Positions 36,736 through 49,286 are shown, counted from the first letter of the stretch. The stretch is DNA of 64,000 nucleotides from Epiperipatus broadwayi (GCA_028023455.1 JAQFVV010006231.1:8134036-8198035); one strand, 5' to 3'. The notes: generated from the letters alone by a model not told the origin. Numbers and translations are program-made.

Positions 36736-39700
36736 CTGTTAGAATAAACTCTTAATTAATAATTTGGAAAGTCTATATATAAACTGATGCATTTTCTTCA
36801 CAAGCTAGAATTTCATTGCCTTTATTATTTATATTCTTTTACCAAGTTCTCTTTGTCTAGATTTTTTTACAGAATTTTATTATCTGTGGGAATTAACTTG
36901 CAGCTTTACTAATTAGCACAATTACTACAAAGAACTATAGAATAGTTTTTTTTTTTTTAATTACACCAAAATCCTAAAAGAATTCTGTCTATTTGATCTT
37001 GTATGATTATTGGTTTAAAATTTAATTAAAACATTTTTTTTATTCATTATCAAAATAGTTCTCCAAAATTTTAATCTAAGCAATTTATTTTATTTTTTAT
37101 TAATAATACTATAAAACAATTTTTTATTTAATTTTTTTTTCTGCATAAAAACATCCTTAATTACATTAATTAACATTTTAAGCAATTTAAAACAATCTTA
37201 ATCCATAAGAAAATAAAAAGTATTTTAATTTTCTTTTATTTAAATATTTAGCAACAAAAAATGAAAGCCATTTTATTTCTTTTCTTTTAATATTAAATTA
37301 ATATAATTTTGAATATGTTTTAGTCTTTTTTATTTCTCTTAAAATTAATTGTGCCCAATATTTTTCATGCACACATATAAGGGTATATTAACATTTTTAA
37401 GCTACTAAATGTTTAGCCAATTTAAGTGTGCTTTGATTCTATATTAATAAGAGTAACTATTCTAGGCCCTTATTACTACTGCTCATGCCAATTTTCTGTG
37501 CCATAGCAATGAAATACTGTTTCAATATGTGCAATGAAGTTACAAACTATATTGTATCCAACTATGCAATTTCACTTATACATCCAAAATAAAATTTAAA
37601 GAAACAAACAAAAATGTAAATACATCAACAAAACCTCCCCTCTTTTCTTCCAATGTGTAAGCTTGTGATTAAGACCTGTAGAGGTCTTTATCTTTGCATT
37701 TTCAACCACACATGTTTTAGGTTTATTGCCTTAGTAAATATTACTCATTAAAATTTGTAAATTTTAATATTGGTAGCCTTTTTTTTTCTGAGCCAAGTGT
37801 ATACAAATTACACATATTAATAAAATATCTTCAGTTTAAGGTGAAGGCACACATTTGAATCCTCCTTTATTATTTCTACATTTGATGTTCAGTGTTTTGC
37901 TTAATAAAATATTTTCTAAAAGTAAAAACTTTATATTTCAGAATTTTCATTAAACATTAACATAATTGGGGTAATAGTAATTTTTTGAAAAGAAACAAGT
38001 CTATTGTTTTTAAAAAAAGTTACTGAGAAAAAAAAGAATATTTCCTAGAGCACATTTTGTTATTTATTGTTTTTAAAAATGTGGTAGAAGTTAGTTTTTT
38101 TAATTCTTATTAGTTCAATGGGTACATGAATGAACACACACTCTGTAAAATATAATAAACTGTTGTCCATTATTATTTTAAAATATTATTTATAATTTAA
38201 TTTGGTAAACATGAACTTACTAGGTCACCACAAAATTCGAATTTTTGTTTCAAATCTTTCTCACCAGAGTGTTTCTTATCGAATTACTGTCCATTGTAGT
38301 TTTCGTTTATACAGAAGATAAAATTCACAAAGCAAATTCCTATGGGTAGAATTGGAATAAAATATTGCTGGTAGTGTGTAATTGTTACATTGTCTTGGCA
38401 CACTTTTTATAAGTTTATTAATTATGAATGATCTTATTAATTATAAATGAACTTATGACGGAACATGCGTAAAATGTTGACTGTGTAATATCTGGGCTTG
38501 AAAAGTACTATACACTTTCAGTTCAATAAACCATATTCTATTCATTGTTTATCAACAAAAAGTGAGTTGTTATATACTATTTTCTTTCAAGGCAAGGGTT
38601 GTTTGGAACAAAATATAGCACATTTTGTGGCTTCACTGTATGTTCTTTTTTCTCTAATTAACCTCAGGTTAAAAGAGTTATTGTGAGTTACTAGAGAAAA
38701 CTTGTTTGGTCTCAAGATTGTCAGTTAATAATTTATGGCTTCCTAACTATATCTAAGCTAAAATTATCACTGTTTGTTTACATGGATATAATCCCTTAAC
38801 TTCTGTTATTTGCACATCATTCATATATGTATATATGAGATTTTTGATTTATAATGATCTTAGGAACACATTGCTCTTGTTAGTCGGGTAAATAAACGCA
38901 CACAAAAGAATGATGTGTGATAATTGTGAAAGTGGATGACTTGATTTAACTAAGATTTGTCTACAACCTTATGTTTAAAATATAATAGCAATAATTATAA
39001 AATTGTGCATTTGAATAAAAAGAGATATAAAATAATTAAAAAAGAATTATCATGTAACTTTACAAACAGTAGTTGAGACACTTGCTCTTTAAATTTTAAA
39101 GTTTATATTTAACATTAAAATAAATGTAATAACTCTAAGGTAATAAGAACTATTTATCTTTGTCATCATTAGAAGTCACTTAAATAAACAAGCTTGATTA
39201 GTTAAACACTTGAAAAACAAAGATAATGATTGAATGCAACAACTTAAAAGCAAAGCTCACAATGACTATACATGTAAAATACATCTGTATGTTTATATAT
39301 ATTGTGATGGGGATGGTGATCATTGAATCTCATTACAAGTTAGTCTCAGTGAGCCTTATAGACTTAAATACATTAATGAGTTAAATAAAAATCTTAAATA
39401 GACAGACATAGATTGAGAGTAAAAATATATGTATACGTAATATATACATATATGGATGCATGTATTATTTATAAATATAATAAAATATACACTTGAAGAA
39501 TTTTGTTTTATGTATACATATATTTTATTTTTATTTGTATCACAAAGAAATATCTTTTATTTTGTTTTATCTATTTAAATGTTATAAAAGAGGAGACAAT
39601 TAAATTTTCCTTTTTATTATCGTATAAAGTTATAATAGATTAAAATGGAGTAAAAATATCAAAGATTTTTTAAATTATTGTTCATATAATTTTTTTTTTG

Positions 39701-40095
39701 TAAAAGAGGAAATAATTTTTTTTTATCTTATCAATTAATTAAAAGATCTGAGGACTGAATTAGCAAAAAAAGTAGCAGTAAGAAAAACAAGCTGGCATCA
39801 ATATCTTTTCATTTATATTGCTATAAATAATGTTTTAAAACTAGTCAGGATTATTGTATTGCTATTTAGTAGGAAAAAACAGTGAGCTGTACTTCTGAAA
39901 AAAGTTGGTTAAAGTTCCCCTCCGGAAAGACTGGACTGCTGATGATAACAGATCAATCACATATCATTTCTGAGTGGCATCAATCACTTTCAGGGAATAA
40001 ATGTTTTTACGTGGATTGCTAATTCTTGCCATGCCAGAATACTGTTGCTGATTTTGATTAAACTACATGCACAATTATCTGGTTTTCAGTTAATA
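36736..40095. other. AT-rich noncoding DNA
   Basis: No gene recognised. A frame at 38498-38686 is short and motif-free. (TA)n runs occur near 38825 and 39420-39470. Confidence 0.5.
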
Positions 40096-40099
40096 AAAG

Positions 40100-40345
40100 T
40101 GAATTATACACTCTATCTCATGCAACTGATACACATGACCATACATGTAAAAAGATCAATGATCACCCAATATATGTATTTCATGCTGATTCAGCACTTA
40201 TCAATTGCTCGGTTTGTATTAAGATAGCAAATTTTCACACTTTAATGAACAGGTTTCAGTCTATTCCATCTGCCAACTCTTTAGCCACCCAAACTTGTCA
40301 TGCACATGTTGACCCGAAGTCAATCTGACCCCTCATGCATTTAAA
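40100..40345 (-). mobile_element. Family A hammerhead repeat, copy 1
   Basis: On the minus strand it contains GGTCAGATTGACTTCGGGTC, then a GAACAGGTTTCA-type block, CTATCTTAATACAAA, the hammerhead motif, and a GATCTTTTTACATG...CATGTGTATCAGTT block. The same order occurs in the copies at 54.0-54.4 and 54.9-55.2 kb. No coding capacity. Confidence 0.7.
40166..40209 (-). ncRNA. Hammerhead motif, family A copy 1 (degenerate)
   Basis: The core box is TTGATAA (two changes from CTGATGA). Stem II TGCT-GAATC-AGCA is intact, GAAA is present, then TACATATAT and TTGGG. The core changes predict no activity. Confidence 0.6.
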
Positions 40346-40384
40346 TATACAGAAGAGGGATGACAGAATATAGGTTACATTTCT

Positions 40385-40770
40385 AATATTTTATATACAA
40401 GTATATTTTACATACCGGGAATCTAGCTGTAATATGGGGGATTTGAACACAGACTTTAAGGCTCTCTTCAACCATCCATTCTATCTCATACAACCAATAC
40501 ACATGACCACACACATGTGAAAAAGATAAATGATCTCCAATATACATATGTGTGTATGGAGGGGGGAGATCATGATCTGGTCTACCTGATAAGGGCTGGT
40601 TCGGCACAAAATACCTGTATTGGAGATCATTTATCTTTTTCACATGTGTGTAGTCATGGGTTGTATGAGATAATGGATGACTGAAGGGAGCTCCTTGAAA
40701 GTCTCTGTTCAAATCTTCTATATTATATCTAGACTCCAGGTATGTAAAATATACTTGTATTTAAAATATT
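40385..40770 (+). repeat. Foldback built from family A, copy 2
   Basis: The left arm (about 40385-40545) is an imperfect reverse complement of the right arm (about 40613-40770). Both contain CAAGTATATTTTACATAC, a TCTCATACAACC-type block and AAAAAGATAAATGATCTCCA. The hammerhead motif lies between the arms. Part of the minus-strand translation is open (109 codons) but only because the arms are. Confidence 0.8.
40581..40625 (+). ncRNA. Hammerhead motif, family A copy 2 (degenerate)
   Basis: TCTAC precedes a CTGATAA core (G8 changed). Stem II is GGGCTGGTTCGGCAC, followed by AAAATAC where GAAATAC is expected, and then TTGGAGA. The altered G8 and G12 positions predict no activity. Confidence 0.55.
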
Positions 40771-40989
40771 ACAAAAGTGAATTAATAAATATTTTTAGCA
40801 CAAACAAACAAGTTTATTTTACATGAAAGCAAAGAGAAATAAATTTATCAATTTTTTATTTCATTTTATAGTTGTGTTAAAAATAAAATAGTATATTTTG
40901 TTAGCCATGAATTTTACATATTCACTTTGTTTACAACATACAGTTTGAAGATTTTCTATCTTAATACAAACAGAACACTTATTATATAT

Positions 40990-41180
40990 GTATATGTGTG
41001 GGAGATAATGATTTGGATCAACTGATGACTACTGGTTCAGCACAAAATACGTATATTGGAAATCATTTATCTTTTTTACATGTGTGTTGTCATGTGCATC
41101 AATTGTATGACATAGAGCCAATAGCTGAAGGTGCTTGAAAGTTTGTGTTGAAATCCTCTATAATACTTATAAATAGGTGA
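40990..41180 (+). mobile_element. Family A hammerhead repeat, copy 3
   Basis: CTATCTTAATACAAAC and GTGTGGGAGATAATG precede the ribozyme motif. ATCATTTATCTTTTTTACATG and TGTATGACATAGAG follow, matching the other copies. The upstream block is shorter than in the 54 kb copy. Confidence 0.7.
41015..41060 (+). ncRNA. Hammerhead motif, family A copy 3
   Basis: GGATCAA, then CTGATGA intact at about 41022-41028. The stem II region is CTACTGGTTCAGCAC. AAAATACGTAT stands in place of GAAATACGTAT, and TTGG closes stem I. Only the G12 to A change (a decayed CpG) disrupts the invariant core. Confidence 0.65.
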
Positions 41181-41784
41181 AGTAAAAATTTCCTCTAGTT
41201 ATGTATGACTCATATATTTATTTTTTCTTTGCTAAAAGCTGATTCTTTTTTGAGGTGTTAAATGAACTGAGCAGAGCAGAACAAATTTCTAAAGTTCATT
41301 CCATATGATCTTGTAGTTTCTAATGCAACATGATTATTCATGCAAAAAATGAACATGGATAAACTGCTCATCAACATGCGTTAGCCACATGTTAAATGTG
41401 CTGGCTTTTTGTCTCTAAGTTTAAGATCAAAGAACATCATGGTCTTTCTTTTAATTGCTGATAGTTTTTAATTGAAATAGCAATGGAATCTTTTGAAGGC
41501 AGGATGAATTTGTTTGTGAATAATCCTTTTAATGATATATTTACAAGCATGATATACAAACCTAAATTATGACCCATATTCCTAGGAGGCAGTAAAGTCA
41601 CCAGCCAGACCACTTTCAAGTCAAGAAAGATTGCATGAACTGGAAGAAGAAATGTTTAATATTAAATGAGTCATGGTCAGACATTTAAAAAAATATATAT
41701 AAAAGAATAATTTATTTATAAAGTGAACATTTACTTAATTACAAAGGCATAAATATTGGATGCACAAGTGGAATGTGATTTAAT
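41181..41784. other. AT-rich noncoding DNA
   Basis: No gene recognised. Confidence 0.45.
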
Positions 41785-42242
41785 ATAAATAAAAAGTCAA
41801 GGAACAGTTATTGGTAAAAATAGTTATTCACATTAATAGAAGATATCAAATGCAAATCATTCAGATTTTTGCCCCAATAAATTCTCATTGTGATGAAGTA
41901 AAGGATTTTTATATGGATATACAAAATGAATCCAATTACATCAAAAATTTTAAATTTATTATGGGAGACTTATAATGCTAGATTTTGGTAAATGATTCAA
42001 GGATGAAAATGTTGTAGATAAATTTGGACATAATAATAAAAATGAAAAAGAACACAGATTTGTGAAGTTTGCAGAAAAAAAACCCTGTATATTATGAATT
42101 CTTTCTCTGAGAAAAAACAAAAATGGACATGAAGTTTATATTTTGACAAAATATGTATATTTGATTACAATGTTCTTAATAGATTCATAACACAAAGTGA
42201 TCAATGATTAGTCAAATATAAGATATATCTTGATTCAAAACT

Positions 42243-42604
42243 GGCAAAACCCTCCATACAGTAGTACCACTCAGTGCATGTCAGAGAAATCAGTGGATAC
42301 AAGGGGGTTTTGCATAAAATCCCTATCTAGTGCCTACTTATCAACTATCCCCAGATTAGTTTCTAACTTGTGGCTTTCATCAGGGGGGAGCCTTGGATCT
42401 GAGAGCACTGTACCTAAATCTTAAGATCTAATACAACCCTCCAACAACCAGTTTTCATTTCTACTTAACTACAAAACTATGAATCTAAAATTGAAAATAT
42501 AATATTTTCAATCCAAGCTCATTAGCACTACTGTATGGAGAGTTTTGCCTGTTTTAACAGATTGAGCAAGCATAAGAAATGGTGATCATGTGATGTTTAG
42601 TGGT
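42243..42604 (-). mobile_element. Family B hammerhead-bearing retroposon, copy 2
   Basis: It is flanked by a 13-bp direct repeat with one mismatch, TTGATTCAAAACT (42230-42242) and TTGATGCAAAACT (42605-42617), inside RTE copy D. The right end, TGATGTTTAGTGG, is the reverse complement of the start of copy 1 at 16834. Inverted GGCAAAACCCTCCATACAGT and ACTGTATGGAGAGTTTTGCC blocks lie near the left end and at about 42529-42550. About 80 bp near 42430-42510 is not in copy 1. Confidence 0.8.
42348..42390 (-). ncRNA. Hammerhead ribozyme motif, family B copy 2
   Basis: On the minus strand TCCCCC precedes an intact CTGATGA. Stem II is AGC-CACAA-GTT, pairing A-T, G-U and C-G. GAA, then AC-TA-AT-C and TGGGGA follow. 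Stem I pairs over GGGGA with a mismatch next to the core. The fold matches copy 1, but the mutated positions differ: the core is intact here and G5 is changed in copy 1. Confidence 0.7.
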
Positions 42605-43508
42605 TTGATGCAAAACTAGAGACTACAACTGTTAAAAGGTGTTAGTATTAACAATTGATATTGCTAATCTTCATAAATACTTAACTAAATTTAAATTATA
42701 ACTTGAAAGTCATTTTAAACCATTAGCAGACTTTAAAAATGGTTCAGATTTGAAAAAAATCATTAAGAAAATAATTGAAATTCTATATAAGAATTGCAAG
42801 AAAATATCTCTTTAAAAAAGCAGCAATTAGTAAGGAAAATTATAGAAGAAAATGAAGATTTCAAAGGTGTAAAACAGCATTTTGGTATTGAAAGGAAAAT
42901 TGTTTCAGCAATAAGAATTTGGAACTATTGTTAAAAACAGAAATGACATCATGAAATGTTTGGAAGAGTTTTATAAAGAATTAGATAATAATAAATGAAG
43001 AGTTAAAATGTGCAATTACATTTATGAAGAAAGAGGAAGCTCTAGAAAATATCTTAAAAGATGTTGAAGAAATTAAAAAGTTGTTGGTAAAGTTATATAC
43101 CAAATATCTAAAGATATAGAGATAATTGGGAAAATACAGTTTTAATATGATGAAGGTATTAGAAAATGCAAATTTATCACTCTTCTATCAATTCTAAACA
43201 AAATATTTACCAAGTTAATTACAACACATTCAAAGCAAATTTTGAATTCTATGACACAAAAAGAACAAATTTGATTTCAATATGCTTTAGAAGAGTGGAT
43301 CTCTTTTGAATGTAAGTTGTCATTTGTAATTAATAAAAAGCCATTTGATTCTGTAAGCATTTTCATATTGATTAAAGCTTTGGGTCATCAAGATATATAC
43401 TTGAGATAAAATGCATTATACAGACAATGTCTCTAAAAAGAACATATGATAGGATGATTCCTTTGCATGCAAATTTTTTTTTTACAGCAGTTTTACAAGA
43501 AATATTTT

Positions 43509-43782
43509 ATCAATAATTCTGCACTAACACGCTTAGATTACAGAAGTTTAATATTGCAAAAATTATATGTTTATCTGCGCTAAGTGCTTTCGAAGTTCCT
43601 GGACTTCATATTCATGGCTTAGCACAGACGATAGTAATGAGGAGACTTCATTCATTATTCTCTGCCTTCATATGTTTATTTCTAATGGTATTTATTATTT
43701 GAGAGATTATGTTGTCTCTATGGGGAAGATTAATTAAGCTTGCTTCTGTATCAGCTAAAAGTTCAAGTTTTGGAAATCTCCA
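43509..43782. mobile_element. 274-bp insertion in RTE copy D with 12-bp flanking repeat
   Basis: AAGAAATATTTT occurs at 43497-43508 and 43783-43794. The RTE coding similarity (TTTTACAAGAAATATTTT, then TTTTGTGAATTAAAATG) is continuous if the insert and one repeat are removed. Inside, TCTGCGCTAAG and CTTAGCACAGA (about 43573 and 43619) form an outer stem. Inside that stem is a perfect GAAGT/ACTTC hairpin. No coding capacity, family unknown. Confidence 0.7.
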
Positions 43783-44575
43783 AAGAAATATTTTGTGAAT
43801 TAAAATGAGAAACTCGGGGAATAAAAGCCATCTATTTTGTAGATGATGTGGATGTTTTTACAAATAATGTTTCAGAGCTTCAGGAAATATAAAATTTATT
43901 ATATGAAAGTAACAAAGTAGAATTAAAGATAAATGCTAAAATACAATATTAATATTCAATAGATGTTCTCAAAAGATAATAAGGATTAATAATCATGAAT
44001 TAGAAAAGTCAACAATTACAAATATCTTGGCCACACTATTAATGCAGATAGAAACTTGAGGGATGAAATTAATTATAGAATTAAACTTAAATGGGGTGCG
44101 ATTGGTACAAATAGCAATATTAAAATAAAATATGCCTAATGTGTTTGAAAAGAAAGATCTTTAATAAATTTGTTTACCAGTTTTTTATTTACAGATTTAA
44201 AACTTGGAGACCTAACAGAAGAGCAATACAAATATTTCAGATGAAGGATTAAAGGATGTATGTTAGAACTAACAAAAAGAGATTGAAAACAAATATCCAT
44301 GAATTAAAAGAATAAACAGGTATCAATGATATCATTAATGAGACTGAAGTGGAGTTGGTTTGAATATATTTTTAGAAAAGATAATGGTTTAACAAAGTTT
44401 TATAATGGATCTCAAAAGATTATAAAAGACCTATAAAGAGGCTATATGTGAGATGGATACGATGAAATAAGGAAGTTTTGCTGGTATGATGTCAAAAATA
44501 GAGGCTGTGAATCAAAGAAATTGAATTAAACTTGGAGAGACCTTCAAATTGCAATGGGTTAATAATGGTTAAATG

Positions 44576-46255
44576 ATTATATATTTATTTACCTGAGTTC
44601 AAGCATTTCTATTGAATCATTTACATTCTTAGCCATAGATTTTAAAAACTCTTATTTTATCAATGGCAAAAGTTTTGAATATAACTTATAATTAAGATAT
44701 ATTAATGAAAAATTACAAAAACTCATAACTTTGGCATGATTAAATTATTAACAGTTATAACCAATCGGCAGCATTAACAATCAAAAAAAAAATTCTTTAC
44801 AAAGACGAATGAAGTGTCAAAATAGTTACAGAATAATGAGAAAACACCAGAATGAAGTAAATGAAAGTTCAGTTTATTAAAATTTAAATGTTATTACCTG
44901 TTATATATCAAAGCTGATTTATTAGCAAATTAAATGTTAATAATAAATCAACCTTATTTTGTAAAGCATTAAAAAAAAACAACGTTGGAAATAGTACTAT
45001 ATAACACACTTACACATACATAAATATAATAATGAAGTTACACTATGCTGGAAAGATTATAATTTATTATATTAAGTTTATATTTTTAGAACATGAAATC
45101 GTGTCTGCCACAATTTCGATCCAATTAATATTAAAGTTGTTTGTGCTGATTGTAATAATCGATAGAGAAAATAACATTAACGCAATAAACAAGAACGACT
45201 CATGCATTGCGTTGTCATATAAATGGTATATTTAAATTATTTAACTTATAAATTCTATTTATATAAATCTATATTAGTTCTATGAATATGACCGACCTGA
45301 CCTGATCTGATCGAAAGCATTACTAAAGTGTAATTTTTTTAATAAATTATAATCTTTCCAGCATAGTGTACCATCACTATTTGTTTTATTATACTCAAAT
45401 TAAGGAAAGTAGTAATATAATTGATTTACATACATGTATATATAAATTTATCTAAACGTACATTGATTACAGCTTTAGTAAATATTGCTTATATACATGT
45501 ATATAATAAATAAAGGTGGATAAATCCTTCATATGAGCTAATGATTTAAAATTCTATAAAAAATAGCAAATATAATTTATAAAGCTACTTTTTTAAATAT
45601 ATAAATCTGAAAAATAATATCATATCAAGTAAATTATGGCACTCTTTTAGATGAAAATGATTGGTATTTCAAATGTCTGTTTTTAATCATATATATATAT
45701 ACTTTACCAATCCATTTAGATTTAAACAAAGATATCCATCCAACTTGAGGAAAATAAAATACTCTTAATATTTAAAACATAAGTGCTGCAGATGTTGATG
45801 GAAAATCTGGAGAAATTTCATAATTTGTGAAGAAATTTTCAGGAAATATATAAATTCAGGAAGTTGATGTTTCTCTTATTATAATTTATAAAAATAAAAT
45901 AAAAAGACTGAAATAATTGTCATAGCATATTATTGTTATCCATTGCAGCAAAGTACTTTCAAGGATTTTATAGAATAGCAATGCAATGATGTGATGCAAT
46001 GCACTGTGATTTCTCCTTATACGGAGTTAGGAATCTCTCAGCCACTATGTGCAAAGAAATCTGTTAGCCACTTTACCTTCCCTTTCCATTCTCCATCCTA
46101 AGTTTTTCCCATATTCTTTTCTGTCCTGCTCACTTCATTCCATTTTCACAACATAATCTTTGTCAATTCCATAGTCTTTATATCTAAATTCTCCTTATCT
46201 TTTTCCAAACCCAGCATAAAAAAACCAAAGAACACACTTGCTGTATAATCGCTTT
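44576..46255. other. AT-rich noncoding DNA
   Basis: No gene recognised. The 45032-45235 frame has no motif. Confidence 0.5.
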
Positions 46256-46259
46256 GTTT

Positions 46260-47740
46260 ATATTTATTATTTTCACAACTTCATTATTTGCACCCGTTCT
46301 GCTTTCAGGCATTTACATTCAATTAATAGATGCCTAATATTTTATATGCTTTCCTTACACACCATGCAGACTAAGTCATCCACATTTTTCCATCTATGTT
46401 TATATTATCTTGTTGCTAAAGATCTTGTTTGACCCTTAAATGGTAAACTACATTCCTTACTATCATCATAAATTAACTCACACCCAATATTCTATTTACT
46501 TCTATATATATTTAAACTCTTTTTACTCTCCATACTAGTTTTCCATCTCTCTAATTTCCTATTCTTTATTAGTGCATCTATTCTTCTATCCCATTTCTTG
46601 CCACTATAACTCTCAAAAATGTTCCTAACACAATCATCCAAAACTTTTATATAAGTATACTGACATAAATTCTTTATCCAAATCTTCTGCATAACAGACT
46701 AACTTTCTCACCCATCTTGTTGCCTGTTCTTTACACATAACCCAATTAAATACTATTTTGGCTATTCTCTTATTATTTGTAAATTGTAATCTACTGAACA
46801 TTTTCATTTTGCTTTTTGCATCTCTCATATAAAAACTTGACTACCCCATTTCTTCTTATTGCTTCCTTTGCCATTCACACATCTGCATCTAATGCATGCC
46901 TTCCTACTTCTCTTTGTGTATTTTTTCTAAGTAATCTAACACTTCTTTACTAAAACATAACACTTCATTACTATATGTTAACCCTGCCACTGCCACTCCC
47001 TTCCATATAATTCTGGCTACATCATATTTATTATATGAAAATACTATTAATTGCTTTATCAGTCCCTTTCTTTTCTTTGCTTCATTTATCAATTTTTTCT
47101 CCCCTTCATCCAAGCAATTTCTCTGATTACTTAAGATGATTCCCAAATAATTATACCTATTCACCACACTTAACTTTATAACCCCCAATAAAAAAAATTT
47201 TGTCTTCTCTTTCCCCAGTATTAATCATCATTACTTTTGATTTTTCTTCACTAAATTTAATCCCCATCTCTTCACCCACCCTTGTGCATGCCCTTAGCAT
47301 AACTTCCATATCTTCCCTTCTTTCTGTGCACAAGAAGACATCACCCACAAATAAAAGACCCTATAATGTACATACTCCCTTGCCACTTATTAATGGTATC
47401 TCTCCCCCTTTTCCTAATCTTTCTATTGCTCTCTCCATTTCTCTCAAATACAACAAAACAAAATAGGTGACATAGGGGCATCCTTGCCTTAGTTCCTTCC
47501 CATTTTTAACTTTAACTGATTCTATATTCGCTAATTGATATGTATAGTAATTATTTTCTTATAATCTCTTAATAATATTCACTAAAGCTCCATCCATTCC
47601 CAAATTCTATTTCTATTTACTCTATTGTATGACTTCTTCATATTTATAAAAACCATATACCTGTATTTCTACTCATATCTATAAGTTGTGTAACTACAAA
47701 TAAACTATCTCCTATATGCATTTACAAGAGTTTAGCAGAG
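46260..47740 (-). pseudogene. Non-LTR retrotransposon RT of a second clade, C-terminal half
   Basis: Minus strand. A KSYNRVNRNRIWEWMEL-like stretch (near 47630) matches the RT A motif region, with its DRV changed to NRV. KNGKELRQGCP (near 47490) is the B motif region. VGDVFLCTERREDMEVMLRAC (47350-47280) is the catalytic box, with GDV in place of ADD. NYLGIILSNQRNCLDEGEKKL (about 47155-47090) and a connection domain follow to 46490. Near 46380-46320 a C-x2-C...H-x4-C arrangement (CMVCKES...RHLLIEC) forms a CCHC zinc motif typical of the C-terminus of many LINE proteins. At least four frame breaks. It is distinct from the RTE copies. I do not assign the clade. Confidence 0.78.
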
Positions 47741-49214
47741 ACTACTATAGTTTAAAAAAATCAAGAAACATTATAGAAAGACAAGATTTATGTATTGCTT
47801 TTATTTATATGGTCAAAGTATTTGACCAAATTAAGATTTATGGTATTTATAGTATACAAAAATACTTTCTATGTATAGTATGACAGGAAATGTTATTACT
47901 GATGATAAATATGAGGCTTTTAAATAAAAATTAATGTTAAACCAGGACATATATACTAATTCTAATTTTATTGTCCATTTCTGAAGCAGTTTATATGCTG
48001 CTTCATGAAGCAAGTATCAAAATATGATATTATGTTGATAATCAAATTTTTAACTTGAATTCATTAATTAAAGCATAATAAAAACTTAATTTTGGCATTA
48101 CGATTTATAATATCATGATGGAACTATTCTTGCTAATACAAAAGTTAAGCCACTAAAGATGGACCCCCCCTCTCTATCAACATAATATCAAAAAATCAAT
48201 TGATTTTTAGTTTTCTTATTGTGTTAATGTTAATTCTACTATTAGAATACAAATAATAATGTGAACAGAACAAACAATAAAATATTTTCTAAAAATATTT
48301 TATGGTTAACTTGTTTATGTATGTTAAGACATATTAAAGAGGTATAATGTTGACTACATTCATTAGGAGAAACTATAATACTATGAGTACTTATAATTAT
48401 GCATAGTGTTGAATTCTTTCAGAAAGAAAAATTGGATCAAAAATTTAAAACATCCAAAAAGTCAAATATAAAATCTAAAAAATCTATATATTATACTGGG
48501 AACCTATCCTTTCATTCACTCTGCAACATTATATTTTGTAACCCTACACAACTAATGCAAGACCTACACAGGATCCACATAGCCTCATAAGTGGAGCACA
48601 AAAGTCAACTTAATAACACTTCATACTCCACATATGGTATGATTTCAAGCCAATTAATAAATAGACATACTGATAATAAAAATCTACATTATTTAAAAGG
48701 GAATCAAACTTATAATCATTACTTGTATTTCCAGATTGTCCTTTTGGCATCAATCCCTAAAAGGATCAGCAAAACTTGCTATTAATAAAGCATTTTTATA
48801 ATCACATGGACTATATGCATCACTTTCAGAGAAAATACTTTACAAAGATTCATATAAAGATATCACCTACAGCATATTATAAGATCAACCTCAGTAATAC
48901 TCTTAAACTCACAAGTGAGTTGCAAACAGTTAAAAAAAAACACCAAAATTTATCATTTATATTTACTATGGAGTAAGATGAGCAGATAAATTGAACACTA
49001 AATCTTGACTCATTTTAATATGTATCTAATTTATTAATGTTAAATAAAACCCATAATCATAATTTAACACAAAATAACATATACAATATCTAGATATAAA
49101 TGACCCCCCCCCCGTCTTTGATTTGCATGGAGATATGTAGTTATATATAAAAAAGATCAAATTTCAAATCAAAACTTGTTCATAGTGTTGTCATTCCAAC
49201 TAGTAATATATAAA
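47741..49214. other. AT-rich noncoding DNA
   Basis: No gene recognised. C-runs occur near 48164 and 49104. Frames at 48399-48976 are low-complexity. Confidence 0.5.
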
Positions 49215-49286
49215 AACAATAATACAATAAAAAATTATTTAATCAGACAACTTTTATAATAATATATTTAATTTCACCAACCCAGA

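Larger units (their letters stand above)
41785..44575 (+). pseudogene. RTE-type non-LTR retrotransposon, copy D, with endonuclease remnant and two insertions
   Basis: This is the only copy with part of the endonuclease. IFAPINSHCDEVKDFYMDIQ and KFIMGD near 41865-41970 correspond to the apurinic endonuclease motifs. Further stop-broken endonuclease sequence (IMNSFSEKKQKWT) runs to 42229. Family B copy 2 interrupts it at 42243-42604. The linker and RT resume at 42620 with a KCLEEFYKELDN-like segment near 42957. A second insertion occupies 43509-43782. After it come VDDVDVFTNN near 43840 (the catalytic box, FADD changed to VDD) and a YLGHTINAD-like stretch near 44025. The terminal CTTGGAGAGACCTTCAAATT near 44532 matches the 3' ends of the other copies. 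It is heavily mutated, the oldest of the four. Confidence 0.8.

Noticed and set aside
40383-40712. 109-codon frame, minus strand
   Set aside because: Falls entirely in the family A foldback. The open frame follows from the repeat arms.
43570-43632. Hammerhead in the 274-bp insert
   Set aside because: A hairpin followed by GAAAG is present, but there is no CTGANGA box at the required position.
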